A stretch of 64,000 nucleotides of DNA from Caballeronia sp. NK8. GTDB lineage: Bacteria > Pseudomonadota > Gammaproteobacteria > Burkholderiales > Burkholderiaceae. A model generated the notes under the pieces. It searched no databases, was not told where the DNA came from, and saw only the letters and a program-made list of their open reading frames with translations. Shown piece by piece: positions 49,136-57,011 of the stretch. Numbering within the stretch: position 1 is the first letter of the stretch; each line of letters starts with the position of its first letter. The DNA lies in NCBI RefSeq assembly GCF_018408855.1, contig NZ_AP024323.1, forward strand, positions 372,001 through 436,000. Reading direction: 5' to 3'. The translations under genes were made by a program, and so were the position numbers.

Positions 49136-49170
49136 AAAAGCCCCGGCGTCCTCGTGACGCGGGGCTTTGT
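49136..49170 (+). terminator. Terminator of the pyrimidine operon
   Basis: GCCCCGGCGTC pairs with GACGCGGGGC (one bulged base) within AAAGCCCC...GGGGCTTT. The T-run is short (TTTGT), so efficiency is uncertain. Confidence 0.7.
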
Positions 49171-49240
49171 CGCGTTTCGAAGCGCTTTCACGCGCTTGCA
49201 AGCATAATCCGGCAGGCTGTTTATCTTTCGCCGCCCGATC

Positions 49241-50011
49241 ATGCCGATGAAAAGCAAAACGACACTCCGCTTCCTCGCCGCGCTAGGCGTCCTCTGTCTG
49301 CCGCTCGCGTGCGCGGCCAATCCGAACGCGCTGTGGGAGATCGTCCACGATTATTGCGAGCCTGCCGCCGAGGGCGCGCACGTGCAGCAGAAATGCGCGG
49401 ACGTGAATCTTCCGGGCGGTTATGCGGTGCTGAAGGATATCGTCGGCATCGCGCAGTTTCTGCTGATTCCGACGGCGCGCGTGAGCGGCATCGAAAGCCC
49501 CGAATTGCTCCAGCCGAATGCGCCGAACTACTTTCGCGATGCGTGGCATGCGCGCGTGTATGTGGACCGAGCGCTGCGTCGCACGTTGCCGCGCGATGAG
49601 GTTTCGCTCGCGATTAATTCCGCGAGCGGGCGCACGCAGAACCAGTTGCATATTCATATCGATTGCCTCGCGTCCGATGTCGCGCAGACGCTGCGCGAAG
49701 TGGGTCCGGGCATCGGCACCGAGTGGGCGCCGCTGCCGGTGCGGCTGCGCGGCCATGTCTACAGCGCGATCCGCATCGACGACGCCGATCTCGCCCATAC
49801 CGATCCCTTCAGGCTTGTCGCACCCTATGCCGCCCGTCGCGGCCAGACGATGGGCGAACAGACGCTGTTGCTCGCAGGCGCCGTGCGCGGCGATGGCGCG
49901 CCTGCATTCTTTCTGCTCAACGATCACGTCCAGCCGGGCAACTGGGCGTCGTCGGAAGAGTTGCAGGATCACACGTGCTCGTTAGCCAATCGGTCTATAG
50001 AAAAGCCCTGA
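49241..50011 (+). CDS. cdh: CDP-diacylglycerol diphosphatase
   Basis: A 256-residue exported protein that splits CDP-diacylglycerol to phosphatidate and CMP. A signal-type N terminus (about 1-25: TLRFLAALGVLCLPLACA) precedes NPNALWEIVHDYC. The HIT-like active site is NQLHIHIDCL. Other conserved parts are LLIPTARVSGIE and YFRDAWHAR, and ELQDHTCS near the C terminus. The last 76 bp of this gene are repeated at 50633-50708 as part of a tandem duplication. Confidence 0.9.
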   Translation: MPMKSKTTLRFLAALGVLCLPLACAANPNALWEIVHDYCEPAAEGAHVQQKCADVNLPGGYAVLKDIVGIAQFLLIPTARVSGIESPELLQPNAPNYFRDAWHARVYVDRALRRTLPRDEVSLAINSASGRTQNQLHIHIDCLASDVAQTLREVGPGIGTEWAPLPVRLRGHVYSAIRIDDADLAHTDPFRLVAPYAARRGQTMGEQTLLLAGAVRGDGAPAFFLLNDHVQPGNWASSEELQDHTCSLANRSIEKP

Positions 50012-50051
50012 GGTTTTCAGAAGAATGAAGTGACGCGAATCGTTCGGACTT

Positions 50052-50069
50052 CGGATTAATCGCAATCCG
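50052..50069. promoter_or_regulatory. Inverted repeat before toxin 1
   Basis: CGGATT-AATCGC-AATCCG, 6-bp perfect arms, 52 bp before the toxin ATG. The same repeat is before copy 2. It could be the operator of the module. Confidence 0.45.
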
Positions 50070-50120
50070 CAAATCAGAACTTTCGCGCCTTGTCACATCT
50101 ACTTCTGGGAACCACAATGA

Positions 50121-50396
50121 ATGCACTTCGACATCACGTTTGACCCGTTGAAGGACGCGATCAATCGGATACAGCATGGCGTGTCGCTTGACCTTGCGGA
50201 AGAAATCGCATGGGATGGTGTCGTGCCGAGGCTGGACGGTCGTCGCGATTACGGAGAGGTTCGCGAAGTTGGATTCGCGCTGATTCGCGGCCACATTTTC
50301 TGCGTGGTGTACACGCTTAGAAGCAAAAAGCGGCGCATCATCAGTCTGCGCCGTGCCAACAAAAGAGAGATAAACCGATATGCGACAAACGTATAA
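50121..50396 (+). CDS. brnT: BrnT-family ribonuclease toxin, copy 1
   Basis: A 91-residue BrnT/RelE-like toxin. The family pattern is clear: DITFDPLKDAINRIQHGVSL (the D-x-x-K..N..KHGVSF equivalent), DYGEVREVGFALIRGHIFCV, and the hallmark RRIISLRRANKREINRYA (R-I-I-S-x-R-x-A-x-x-x-E/R). BrnT cleaves mRNA and is neutralised by the protein from the following gene. Toxin first, antitoxin second and overlapping by 17 nt is the usual brnTA order. Confidence 0.85.
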   Translation: MHFDITFDPLKDAINRIQHGVSLDLAEEIAWDGVVPRLDGRRDYGEVREVGFALIRGHIFCVVYTLRSKKRRIISLRRANKREINRYATNV

Positions 50397-50559
50397 AGGA
50401 TACATCCTTCCCACGCCTGAAGAAGAGGCCGAGATTCAGCGAGGCATCGAACTTGATCCGGATACGTGGAATCTTTCCTACGATGACTTTCTGAAACTGA
50501 AAATATCCCCCCGTTATCAGCAAGAGCGGTCGATGGCTAGCGAGCCGTCGGCAGCGTGA
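50380..50559 (+). CDS. Short BrnA-like antitoxin, copy 1
   Basis: A 59-residue protein starting inside the toxin gene. Its N-terminal part, ILPTPEEEAEIQRGIELDPD with TWNLSYDDFLKL, matches the toxin-wrapping N-terminal region of BrnA (PTxEE..I..GI..DPDTxELxDEEF). It ends soon after, with no ribbon-helix-helix of the usual BrnA C terminus. It was too short for a 60-residue cutoff but has clear homology to the second copy at 51077. Confidence 0.75.
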   Translation: MRQTYKGYILPTPEEEAEIQRGIELDPDTWNLSYDDFLKLKISPRYQQERSMASEPSAA

Positions 50560-50632
50560 CGTTTAACCCGCGCCGCGCGTGCTTGATCGACGCGCAAACA
50601 CGCGCGTGATCTCGTTAGCATGCGCTCCAAAC

Positions 50633-50708
50633 GGGCAGTTGAGCGTCGTCGGAAAAGTTGCAGAAGCATACGTGCTCGTTAGCCAATCGGTCTATAGAAA
50701 AGCATTGA
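50633..50708 (+). pseudogene. Orphan duplicate of the cdh 3' end
   Basis: The bases reproduce the end of cdh at 49936-50011, with several changes (for example GCATTGA for GCCCTGA). No start or 5' part is present; it is debris of the tandem duplication. Confidence 0.8.
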
Positions 50709-50748
50709 GGTTTTCAGAAAAATGAAGTGACGCGAATCGTTCGGACTT

Positions 50749-50766
50749 CGGATTAATAGCAATCCG
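50749..50766. promoter_or_regulatory. Inverted repeat before toxin 2
   Basis: CGGATT-AATAGC-AATCCG: arms identical to those before toxin 1, spacer changed by one base. The kept arms hint at a working operator. Confidence 0.45.
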
Positions 50767-50817
50767 CAAATCAGAATTTTCGCGCCTTGTCACTTCTACT
50801 TCTGGGAACCGCAATGA

Positions 50818-51126
50818 ATGCACATCGACATCACGTTTGACCCGTTGAAGGACGCGATCAATCGGATTCAGCACGGCGTGTCGCTTGACCTTGCGAGAGA
50901 GATCGCATGGGACGACGTCGTGCTGGAGGTAGACGACCGTCGGGATTATGGAGAGGTTCGTGAGGTGGGCTACACACCTATCCGCGGCCGAATATTCTGC
51001 GTGGTCTTCACGTGGAGAAACGAGACGCGGCGCATCATCAGCCTGCGCCGCGCCAACGACAGAGAGGTAAATCGAAATGCAAAGAACCGTAAATGGCTTC
51101 ATCCTTCCCACGCCCGAGGAGAATGA
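50818..51126 (+). CDS. brnT: BrnT-family ribonuclease toxin, copy 2
   Basis: A 102-residue BrnT-like toxin very similar to the copy at 50121: DITFDPLKDAINRIQHGVSL is identical, and RRIISLRRANDREVNRNA keeps the hallmark. The stop seen in copy 1 is lost, so the C terminus is 11 residues longer (KNRKWLHPSHARGE) and overlaps the antitoxin by 50 nt. Differences concentrate in the middle (VVLEVDDRRDY, FTWRNETRR), which could change partner specificity. Confidence 0.85.
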   Translation: MHIDITFDPLKDAINRIQHGVSLDLAREIAWDDVVLEVDDRRDYGEVREVGYTPIRGRIFCVVFTWRNETRRIISLRRANDREVNRNAKNRKWLHPSHARGE

Positions 51127-51259
51127 AGAAATCAATCGAGGCATTGCGCTGGATCCGGACACATGGGAGCTTTCCGATGAAGAATTCGCGCGGATGAAGC
51201 CCTACGCCGAATTCATGCGTGAGCATCATCCGGATCTGATCGAGTCATCGAAAGCATGA
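51077..51259 (+). CDS. Short BrnA-like antitoxin, copy 2
   Basis: A 60-residue protein sharing GFILPTPEENEEINRGIALD and PDTWELSDEEFARMK with copy 1, but with a different C-terminal part (EFMREHHPDLIESSKA against PRYQQERSMASEPSAA). Like copy 1, it lacks the BrnA ribbon-helix-helix. The conserved N-terminal part would bind toxin; how the locus is autoregulated is unclear. Confidence 0.75.
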   Translation: MQRTVNGFILPTPEENEEINRGIALDPDTWELSDEEFARMKPYAEFMREHHPDLIESSKA

Positions 51260-51263
51260 GCTG

Positions 51264-51596
51264 TCAATCCGCGCCGCGCGTGCATGCCCGATGCGCAAAC
51301 ACACGCGGCGCGATTTCCTCGACACACGCTTCCGGCAGCACACGTTTCAACGTGCGCAGCGTGAACGCGAGGTCCTCTCTGGCCGTATCGAATTCGAGCC
51401 GCAACTCGCAGCCTTCACGCTGCGCCTGACTTACATAAATCCCGAGCGGCGAATGAAACAGCGCGCGGATACGCTCTCGCGACGCCTCGCTATCCGCGAA
51501 TCGAGCCAGCGCCAGAATGCGAACCCGCTGGCACGCGCCGAAACCTTCAGCATGTAATTTTCCACGGCTGGCAACCCATGCAAGCGACATATCCAT
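51264..51596 (-). CDS. Hypothetical protein
   Basis: A 110-residue protein I do not recognise. It has an alpha/beta composition (GACQRVRILALARFADSEAS, CELRLEFDTAREDLAFTLRT) and a C-terminal His-Arg-Ala-Cys tail. GAGGGAG gives a good ribosome site before ATG 51596. Its 3' end took part in the tandem duplication: a remnant of it lies at about 50567-50610. It shares a short intergenic region with pyrB, transcribed in the same direction, and lies downstream of it. Confidence 0.65.
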   Translation of the reverse strand: MDMSLAWVASRGKLHAEGFGACQRVRILALARFADSEASRERIRALFHSPLGIYVSQAQREGCELRLEFDTAREDLAFTLRTLKRVLPEACVEEIAPRVFAHRACTRGAD

Positions 51597-51690
51597 GACT
51601 GTTGCTCCCTCACGTATTCCTTGTGTAGAAGCATAGGCCGCCTTTAATAAACGTCACGCCAAGAGATGGGTGCGGCGTGTAAAAAACGTA

Positions 51691-52980
51691 TCAATCGAAG
51701 CCTTGGAACACGGCATCGTCCGGGCCGATCGAAGCGGGCGATTTCCACGCCGCGTCGCGCATCGAATGGCGCACCTGATGCTCGACGCCCAGCAGCACCG
51801 CGAAAATCGCCATTCGCACCGCAATGCCGTTGTCGGTCTGGCGAAAGATCGCGAGGCGCGAGTCGTGGTTCAGGTCGGTGGCGAGATCGTTCGCGCCGGG
51901 GCGGCTGTCGCGCGGCAGCGGATGCATGATGAGCGTGTCGCGACCGCATGCATCGTCGACGAGCGCCCGATTGATCTGGAAATCCGGCGTATAGCCTTCG
52001 ATGGACTCATCGGCGAAACGCTCTTTCTGAATGCGCGTCGCGTACACGACGTCCGCGCCCACGAGTCCCGCGCGCAGGTCGCTCGTCTGCTCGATCACGT
52101 GATCGCCGCGCGTGATGCGATCGACGATATGCGCCGGCATCTCCAGCGAGCGCGGCGACACGAGCGTGAACTTCAGCCCCTTGTAGAGCGAGAGCAGCTT
52201 GGCGAGCGAATGCACGGTGCGGCCGTATTTGAGATCGCCGACCATCGCGATATGCGCGCCATCGACGATTTTTCCGAGCCGCGAAAACTCGCGCTGGATC
52301 GTGTACAGATCCAGCAGCGCCTGGCTCGGATGCTCGCCCGGACCGTCGCCGGCATTGATGACGGGGATATTCGTCGCGCGCGCGAATTCGGCGACCGAGC
52401 CTTGCTCCGGATGCCGCACGACGATCGCGTCCGCATAGCCGCTGATGACGCGGCTCGTGTCGTAGATCGACTCGCCCTTCGCCATCGACGAAAAGGTGAA
52501 GCCGGTCGTGTCGCAGACCGAGCCGCCCAGCCGCGCGAACGCCGCGCCGAAGCTCACGCGGGTGCGCGTGCTGGCTTCGAAGAACAGATTGGCGAGCACC
52601 GCGCCTTCGAGCACGCGCGTGATCTTCTTGCGGCGCGCGATGGGCTGCATCATGTCCGCCGTGCGGAACAGCGCTTCAGCCGATTCGCGCGAAAACTGGT
52701 CGATCGAGAGCAGTTGCGGCCGGCCTTCGAATTCGATTGTCTGATATGCGCTTTGCGTATATGCGGACGCGTCCGGCATGCCGCCCAGAATCTCTCCGAC
52801 ATAGCGCGCCGCGATTTCCGGCATCGCGCGCGATTCCGGCGATTCGTCCGGCAGCAGCCACGTATCGAGCGCCCGCCGCGTCACACCGATGCGCGCGGCG
52901 AACGCGTCGCGGGTCATGTTCAGACGCCGCATGGCGTCGCGAAGAATCGTCTGCTGCTGGAGATCTTGAGTCACCGTCAC
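51691..52980 (-). CDS. pyrB: Aspartate carbamoyltransferase with N-terminal HTH domain
   Basis: The catalytic domain joins carbamoyl phosphate and aspartate in pyrimidine synthesis. It has STRTR (137-141) in FFEASTRTRVSF, GDGPGEHPSQALLDLYT, VGDLKYGRTVHS and MHPLPR. The chain is 429 residues against about 310 for ordinary PyrB. The extra N-terminal 70 residues carry an XRE-like HTH (about 10-45: RDAMRRLNMTRDAFAARIGV, then TRRALDTWLLP). An inverted repeat TATACGC-GGT-GCGTATA lies just before the gene. It may therefore be a regulator as well as an enzyme, or a DNA-binding-fold ACTase without binding. Confidence 0.9.
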   Translation of the reverse strand: MTVTQDLQQQTILRDAMRRLNMTRDAFAARIGVTRRALDTWLLPDESPESRAMPEIAARYVGEILGGMPDASAYTQSAYQTIEFEGRPQLLSIDQFSRESAEALFRTADMMQPIARRKKITRVLEGAVLANLFFEASTRTRVSFGAAFARLGGSVCDTTGFTFSSMAKGESIYDTSRVISGYADAIVVRHPEQGSVAEFARATNIPVINAGDGPGEHPSQALLDLYTIQREFSRLGKIVDGAHIAMVGDLKYGRTVHSLAKLLSLYKGLKFTLVSPRSLEMPAHIVDRITRGDHVIEQTSDLRAGLVGADVVYATRIQKERFADESIEGYTPDFQINRALVDDACGRDTLIMHPLPRDSRPGANDLATDLNHDSRLAIFRQTDNGIAVRMAIFAVLLGVEHQVRHSMRDAAWKSPASIGPDDAVFQGFD

Positions 52981-52991
52981 CGCTCCCAGAA

Positions 52992-53008
52992 TATACGCGG
53001 TGCGTATA
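52992..53008. promoter_or_regulatory. Inverted repeat at the pyrB promoter
   Basis: TATACGC-GGT-GCGTATA, perfect 7-bp arms, between the yjbQ stop and the pyrB ATG (12 bp before it). A weaker copy (ATATGCGC...GCGTATAT) lies inside pyrB near 52743-52761. A candidate operator for the HTH of the neighbouring protein. Confidence 0.55.
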
Positions 53009-53013
53009 CTAGG

Positions 53014-53433
53014 TCACTCGCCGATCAGATGCAAGACGAGTTCGCGATCTTGCTGCGCCGTCCGATGCTCGAATACGTAGATCCCTTGCCACGTACCGAG
53101 CACCATCCGGCCGGCCTCGACCGGAATCGACAGCTGCACGGTGGTGAGCGCGGTGCGCAGATGCGCGGGCATGTCGTCGGGGCCTTCGGTGTCGTGCACG
53201 TAACGGCCGGGCGCCTCCGGCGCCACCGTTTCGAAATAGCGCTCGAGGTCCGCGCGCACGTCGGGGTCGGCGTTCTCCTGAATCAGCAGCGATGCCGACG
53301 TATGGCGGCAAAACAGCGTGAGCAGGCCGGTGCGGACGTCCTGAAGATCGATCCAGTGATCGATGTCGCGGGTGACTTCGTGCAGGCCGCGCGAGCCTGT
53401 CGCGACCGTCAGATGATGAAGTGCCTGTTTCAT
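53014..53433 (-). CDS. yjbQ: YjbQ-family protein (secondary thiamine-phosphate synthase type)
   Basis: A 139-residue single-domain protein of the YjbQ/UPF0047 family: LTVATGSRGLHEVTRDID, LLTLFCRHTSASLLIQENAD (the conserved HTSAS.. with nearby acidic residues), DDMPAHLRTAL (conserved D-D-x-P-x-H) and GTWQGIYVFEHR. E. coli YjbQ has weak thiamine-phosphate synthase activity; the true role is unknown. It is upstream of pyrB on the same strand. Confidence 0.92.
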   Translation of the reverse strand: MKQALHHLTVATGSRGLHEVTRDIDHWIDLQDVRTGLLTLFCRHTSASLLIQENADPDVRADLERYFETVAPEAPGRYVHDTEGPDDMPAHLRTALTTVQLSIPVEAGRMVLGTWQGIYVFEHRTAQQDRELVLHLIGE

Positions 53434-53530
53434 GTCGGTCTCGCTGCGAGAGTGGCCACACGGTGAGTTTACCGGCTTCTCCGCGCAACGTTATGCTGTC
53501 TGGACGATGGCTCGTTCAGAGGCGCGCACG

Positions 53531-54016
53531 ATGAACAAGAGGCTTTCAAAAGGCAGAACGGTGTTCGCGCTCGCCGTGCTGGCCGCGTCATCGCTCGCAT
53601 CGCGCGCCGACGACACGCGGGAGAACCGCGGCAACGATCCCTTTCTGCACGTATCGAGCGCGATAGCGGATTGCGCCGCGCCGCTCGGCCCGCTCGAAAC
53701 AACGCAGGAATGGCTCGACGAAGCGCATTACCGCATCGAGCGCGGCAACAGTTGCTGGATCGCGGGCCGCTGCCGTCTCGCGAACAGCTACGACTACGAC
53801 AAGGAAATCGCCGAAAGCGTGACGCGGCGTCTGAATTCCCTGAACGCGTCGCTGCAGTGGCGCGAGAAAACGAGCCTGTGGCTCACGCTGCAGCGCCGCT
53901 TCATCTATCTCGACGGCTGCGTGTCGCGCGATTTCGACGAGGCGCGCTTCGTATCGGCGCTCGGCGAGACGGCCGATGTCGAAAAAGTCATCGACCGCAC
54001 GACACGGCGGCCGTGA
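53531..54016 (+). CDS. Exported BON-like hypothetical protein
   Basis: A 161-residue protein with a signal peptide (about 1-26: NKRLSKGRTVFALAVLAASS, ending SRADD). Its second half resembles a BON domain (DKEIAESVTRRLNSLNASLQ, LQRRFIYLDGCV), suggesting a periplasmic membrane- or wall-associated protein. Three cysteines (CAAP, NSCWIAGRC) might pair. The similarity to BON is moderate. It is followed by nfeD after 46 bp. Confidence 0.65.
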   Translation: MNKRLSKGRTVFALAVLAASSLASRADDTRENRGNDPFLHVSSAIADCAAPLGPLETTQEWLDEAHYRIERGNSCWIAGRCRLANSYDYDKEIAESVTRRLNSLNASLQWREKTSLWLTLQRRFIYLDGCVSRDFDEARFVSALGETADVEKVIDRTTRRP

Positions 54017-54062
54017 TCGCGTAATTGGCCTAAGCTGAAAGGGAGACCGAACACGAGGAACC

Positions 54063-55499
54063 GTGACGCGCCCGCGTCTGCGGTTTTCGCCGATGAGAAC
54101 GAACCTCGCTGACTGGCTGTGGAGGCGCGTGTGCCGCGCGCTGCTGCTGTTCGCGTGCCTGTTCACGCCGTTAAGCACGCCGATGAGCGCAGCCGCCGCC
54201 GCGCCGGTCGTCGTGATTCCGCTCAAAGGCGCGATCGGCCCGGCGAGCGCGGATTTCGTCGTGCGCGCGCTCGCCCGCGCCGCCGACGAACACGCGCAAC
54301 TTGCCGTGCTCGAACTCGACACGCCGGGCGGACTCGATCTCTCGATGCGCTCGATCATTCAGGCGATTCTCGCGTCGCCGGTGCCGGTCGCCGCGTTCAT
54401 CGCGCCGAGCGGCGCGCGCGCGGCGAGCGCGGGCACGTACATCACCTACGCGAGCCATATCGCGGCGATGGCGCCCGGCACGAATCTCGGCGCGGCGTCG
54501 CCGGTTCAACTCGGCCTGGGCGGATCGGAGCGCGAGCCGGCGGGTGCGAGCAAGGCCGCGACCGCACAGTCGACCGAAACCCGCAAGCAGATGCAGGACG
54601 CCGCCGCCTACATACGCGGCCTCGCGCAATTGCGCGGGCGCAACGTGCAATGGGCCGAGCGCGCGGTGCGCGAAGCGGTGGCGCTCTCGGCGACGGAAGC
54701 GCTGGAGCAGAAAGTGATCGACCTGACCGCCAGCGACGTGCCCGATCTGCTCGCGAAACTCGACGGCCGGCGCGTGACCACCGCGAGCGGGGCTCACGTG
54801 CTCGCGACGAAGCAGGCGCCTCTGCTCGCGCTGCAACCGGACTGGCGCAGCCGCTTTCTCGCGACGATCACGGACCCGAGCGTCGCGCTCATTCTGATGA
54901 TGATCGGCATGTACGGGCTCTTCTTCGAGTTCGCCAATCCCGGCATGGTGCTGCCGGGCGTCGCGGGCGCGATCTGTCTGCTGGTCGGATTGTTCGCTCT
55001 GCAACTCTTGCCCATCAATTTCGTCGGACTGGGATTGATCGTGCTCGGACTGGGCTTTCTGGTCGCGGAAATGTTTCTGCCGACGTTCGGCTCGCTCGGC
55101 ATCGGCGGAGTGATCGCGTTCGCGATCGGCGCGCTGATGCTGATCGATACCGATGTTCCCGGCTTCGGCGTTCCGATCGGCGTCGTCATCGGGCTCGCGC
55201 TGTTTACGGCGCTGTTCGTCTTCACCGTGTCGGGCGTCGCGTTGAAGGCGCGCAAGCGGCCCGTCGTGAGCGGCGCCGAAGCGATGCTCGGCAGTGTCGG
55301 CGTGATGCTGACGAACGAAGGCGCGGCGCCCGACGTCGGCAACGGCTGGGCGCGCGTGCAGGGCGAACGCTGGCGCGTGCGCTCGGCCGCGCAGGCGGCA
55401 TTGCCGGGCGAAGGCGCGCGCGTGCGGGTGCTTTCGCGTCACGGTCTCACGCTGACCGTCGAGCCGCTCGAAGGCGAACGCGAGGTCGGCCATTCCTGA
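54063..55499 (+). CDS. NfeD-family membrane protease (ClpP-class serine protease)
   Basis: A 478-residue NfeD1b-type protein. Signal/anchor at about 25-45; a ClpP-like protease domain (about 48-240) with nucleophile Ser122 in ARAASAGTY and probable general-base Lys175 in ETRKQMQDAAAYIRGLA. Then four TM helices (about 275-395) and a C-terminal OB domain (about 410-475) follow. Such proteases act on slipin/stomatin partners in the membrane. The GTG start 54063 is chosen; ATG 54093 is possible. The slipin gene follows after 25 bp. Confidence 0.92.
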   Translation: MTRPRLRFSPMRTNLADWLWRRVCRALLLFACLFTPLSTPMSAAAAAPVVVIPLKGAIGPASADFVVRALARAADEHAQLAVLELDTPGGLDLSMRSIIQAILASPVPVAAFIAPSGARAASAGTYITYASHIAAMAPGTNLGAASPVQLGLGGSEREPAGASKAATAQSTETRKQMQDAAAYIRGLAQLRGRNVQWAERAVREAVALSATEALEQKVIDLTASDVPDLLAKLDGRRVTTASGAHVLATKQAPLLALQPDWRSRFLATITDPSVALILMMIGMYGLFFEFANPGMVLPGVAGAICLLVGLFALQLLPINFVGLGLIVLGLGFLVAEMFLPTFGSLGIGGVIAFAIGALMLIDTDVPGFGVPIGVVIGLALFTALFVFTVSGVALKARKRPVVSGAEAMLGSVGVMLTNEGAAPDVGNGWARVQGERWRVRSAAQAALPGEGARVRVLSRHGLTLTVEPLEGEREVGHS

Positions 55500-55524
55500 A
55501 CACATCGACAACGAGGCTTGAAAA

Positions 55525-56298
55525 ATGGGGCTTACTTTTGGTTTCAGCGGGATTCTGATCGCGCTCGTTATTTTCATCGTGGCGTCGGCGGTGCGGATTT
55601 TTCGCGAGTACGAACGCGGCGTCGTGTTCATGCTCGGGCGCTTCTGGAAAGTGAAGGGACCGGGACTCGTGCTCATCATTCCGGTCGTGCAGCAGGTCGT
55701 GCGCATGGACCTTCGCACCGTCGTGTTCGACGTGCCTCCGCAGGACGTCATCACGCGCGACAACGTCTCGGTGAAGGTGAATGCGGTCGTGTACTTTCGT
55801 GTCGTCGATCCGGAGAAGGCGGTGATTCAGGTCGCGCGCTTTCTCGAGGCGACCAGCCAGCTCTCGCAAACCACCTTGCGCGCGATTCTCGGCAAACACG
55901 AGCTCGATGAACTGCTGTCCGAGCGCGAGCGTCTCAACAGCGACATCCAGCGCGTGCTCGATTCGCAAACGGACGCGTGGGGCATCAAGGTGTCGAACGT
56001 GGAGATCAAGGACGTCGACATCAACGAGACGATGATTCGTGCGATCGCCCGGCAGGCAGAAGCGGAGCGCGAGCGCCGCGCGAAGATCATTCATGCGGAA
56101 GGCGAGTTGCAGGCTTCCGAAAAACTCTTGCAGGCGGCGCAGATGCTCGCAAAGGCGCCGCAGGCGATGCAGTTGCGGTATCTGCAAACCCTCACGACGA
56201 TCGCCGGCGACAAGAACTCGACGATCGTTTTTCCGATACCGATCGATCTCGTGAGTTCCGTGATCGACCGGCTTTCCAAGGGTACCGCGCAGACTTAG
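55525..56298 (+). CDS. Slipin/stomatin-family SPFH protein
   Basis: A 257-residue membrane-associated protein: N-terminal hydrophobic hairpin ([17 protein letters not shown]), then the SPFH domain ([60 protein letters not shown]) and a coiled-coil tail ([20 protein letters not shown]). It probably assembles into membrane microdomain rings with NfeD. Its TAG overlaps the TAA of the convergent AhpD-like gene within TTAG. Confidence 0.93.
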   Translation: MGLTFGFSGILIALVIFIVASAVRIFREYERGVVFMLGRFWKVKGPGLVLIIPVVQQVVRMDLRTVVFDVPPQDVITRDNVSVKVNAVVYFRVVDPEKAVIQVARFLEATSQLSQTTLRAILGKHELDELLSERERLNSDIQRVLDSQTDAWGIKVSNVEIKDVDINETMIRAIARQAEAERERRAKIIHAEGELQASEKLLQAAQMLAKAPQAMQLRYLQTLTTIAGDKNSTIVFPIPIDLVSSVIDRLSKGTAQT

Positions 56299-56831
56299 AC
56301 GAGCGCCGGGAAGTCGATCGTCGTGTCGTTCACCCGATTCACGAGGTTCGTGAAGTTGATGACGCTCATCGCGAACAACGCATCGATCACTTGCGCTTCC
56401 GAGTAGCCAGCTTCGCGCACTTCGCCCAGACGCGCCGCGTCGATCGTGCCGGTAGAACCCGCAACGTAGCGCACGAACTTCACGAGCGCATCACGCTTCG
56501 CATTGCCAGTCGCTTCACCCGCGCGGATCTGTTGCGTTTCCTCTTGCGAAAGCCCGACCATCTTCCCGACGACCGTATGCGCAGCGGCACAGTAATCACA
56601 ACCCGCGAGTTCGCTGACGGCGAGCTTGATCGCCTCGACATCGGCCTTGCTCAGGCTGCTCTTCGCGAGAATCGCATCGCCGTTCAGCGTGGCGCCGAGC
56701 GCGGTAGGGCTGTGCGTGCCGATGGTCGCGTAGGCGTTCGGCACGCGGCCGACTGCCTTCTTGATCGCGGCGAACAGATCGGCGGTGACGCCCGTGGCTT
56801 CGTTGACATTGATCTGGGAAAGACGTGACAT
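56295..56831 (-). CDS. AhpD-like carboxymuconolactone decarboxylase-family protein
   Basis: A 178-residue protein of the CMD/AhpD family with the redox motif CDYCAAAH (Cys-x-x-Cys and nearby His). The surrounding pattern [20 protein letters not shown] and [20 protein letters not shown] is that of small alkyl-hydroperoxidase/peroxidase-like proteins. It probably reduces peroxides or acts as a thiol-disulfide enzyme. It is divergent from a LysR gene 180 bp away, which likely controls it. Confidence 0.9.
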   Translation of the reverse strand: MSRLSQINVNEATGVTADLFAAIKKAVGRVPNAYATIGTHSPTALGATLNGDAILAKSSLSKADVEAIKLAVSELAGCDYCAAAHTVVGKMVGLSQEETQQIRAGEATGNAKRDALVKFVRYVAGSTGTIDAARLGEVREAGYSEAQVIDALFAMSVINFTNLVNRVNDTTIDFPALV

Positions 56832-57011
56832 GGTGTGCTCCTTGGTTCACTGGTTGGCCATCTGGATGGCATGGGTGAACTTTAGGCGCGCGCCGCTCCC
56901 GCGTGAATGCTCGCGCGGCTCGTAAAACCGCGCGATCGTCTCATCGTGTCGGGCATGGCGCGCCGCTTCATGCCATGATCGAGGCTCCCCGCACGCATCA
57001 CGATCACGCAC

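Larger units (their letters stand above)
49936..50610 (+). repeat. Tandem repeat copy 1 (cdh 3' end, toxin, antitoxin)
   Basis: This segment matches 50633-51312 in direct orientation with a 697-bp offset at the toxin and antitoxin starts (701 bp after them). The 109 bp before the toxin start differ at only about five positions. It ends with a remnant of the 3' end of the minus-strand gene that now lies after copy 2. Confidence 0.9.
50633..51312 (+). repeat. Tandem repeat copy 2
   Basis: Direct repeat of 49936-50610. It opens with a copy of the last 76 bp of cdh (including its TGA at 50706-50708), now without the rest of the gene, then the promoter, toxin and antitoxin, and runs into the 3' end of the minus-strand gene at 51264. 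Confidence 0.9.

Noticed and set aside
49936..51312. Insertion sequence or phage as the source of the repeated segment
   Set aside because: No transposase, integrase or terminal inverted repeats; the flanking gene remnants fit simple tandem duplication.
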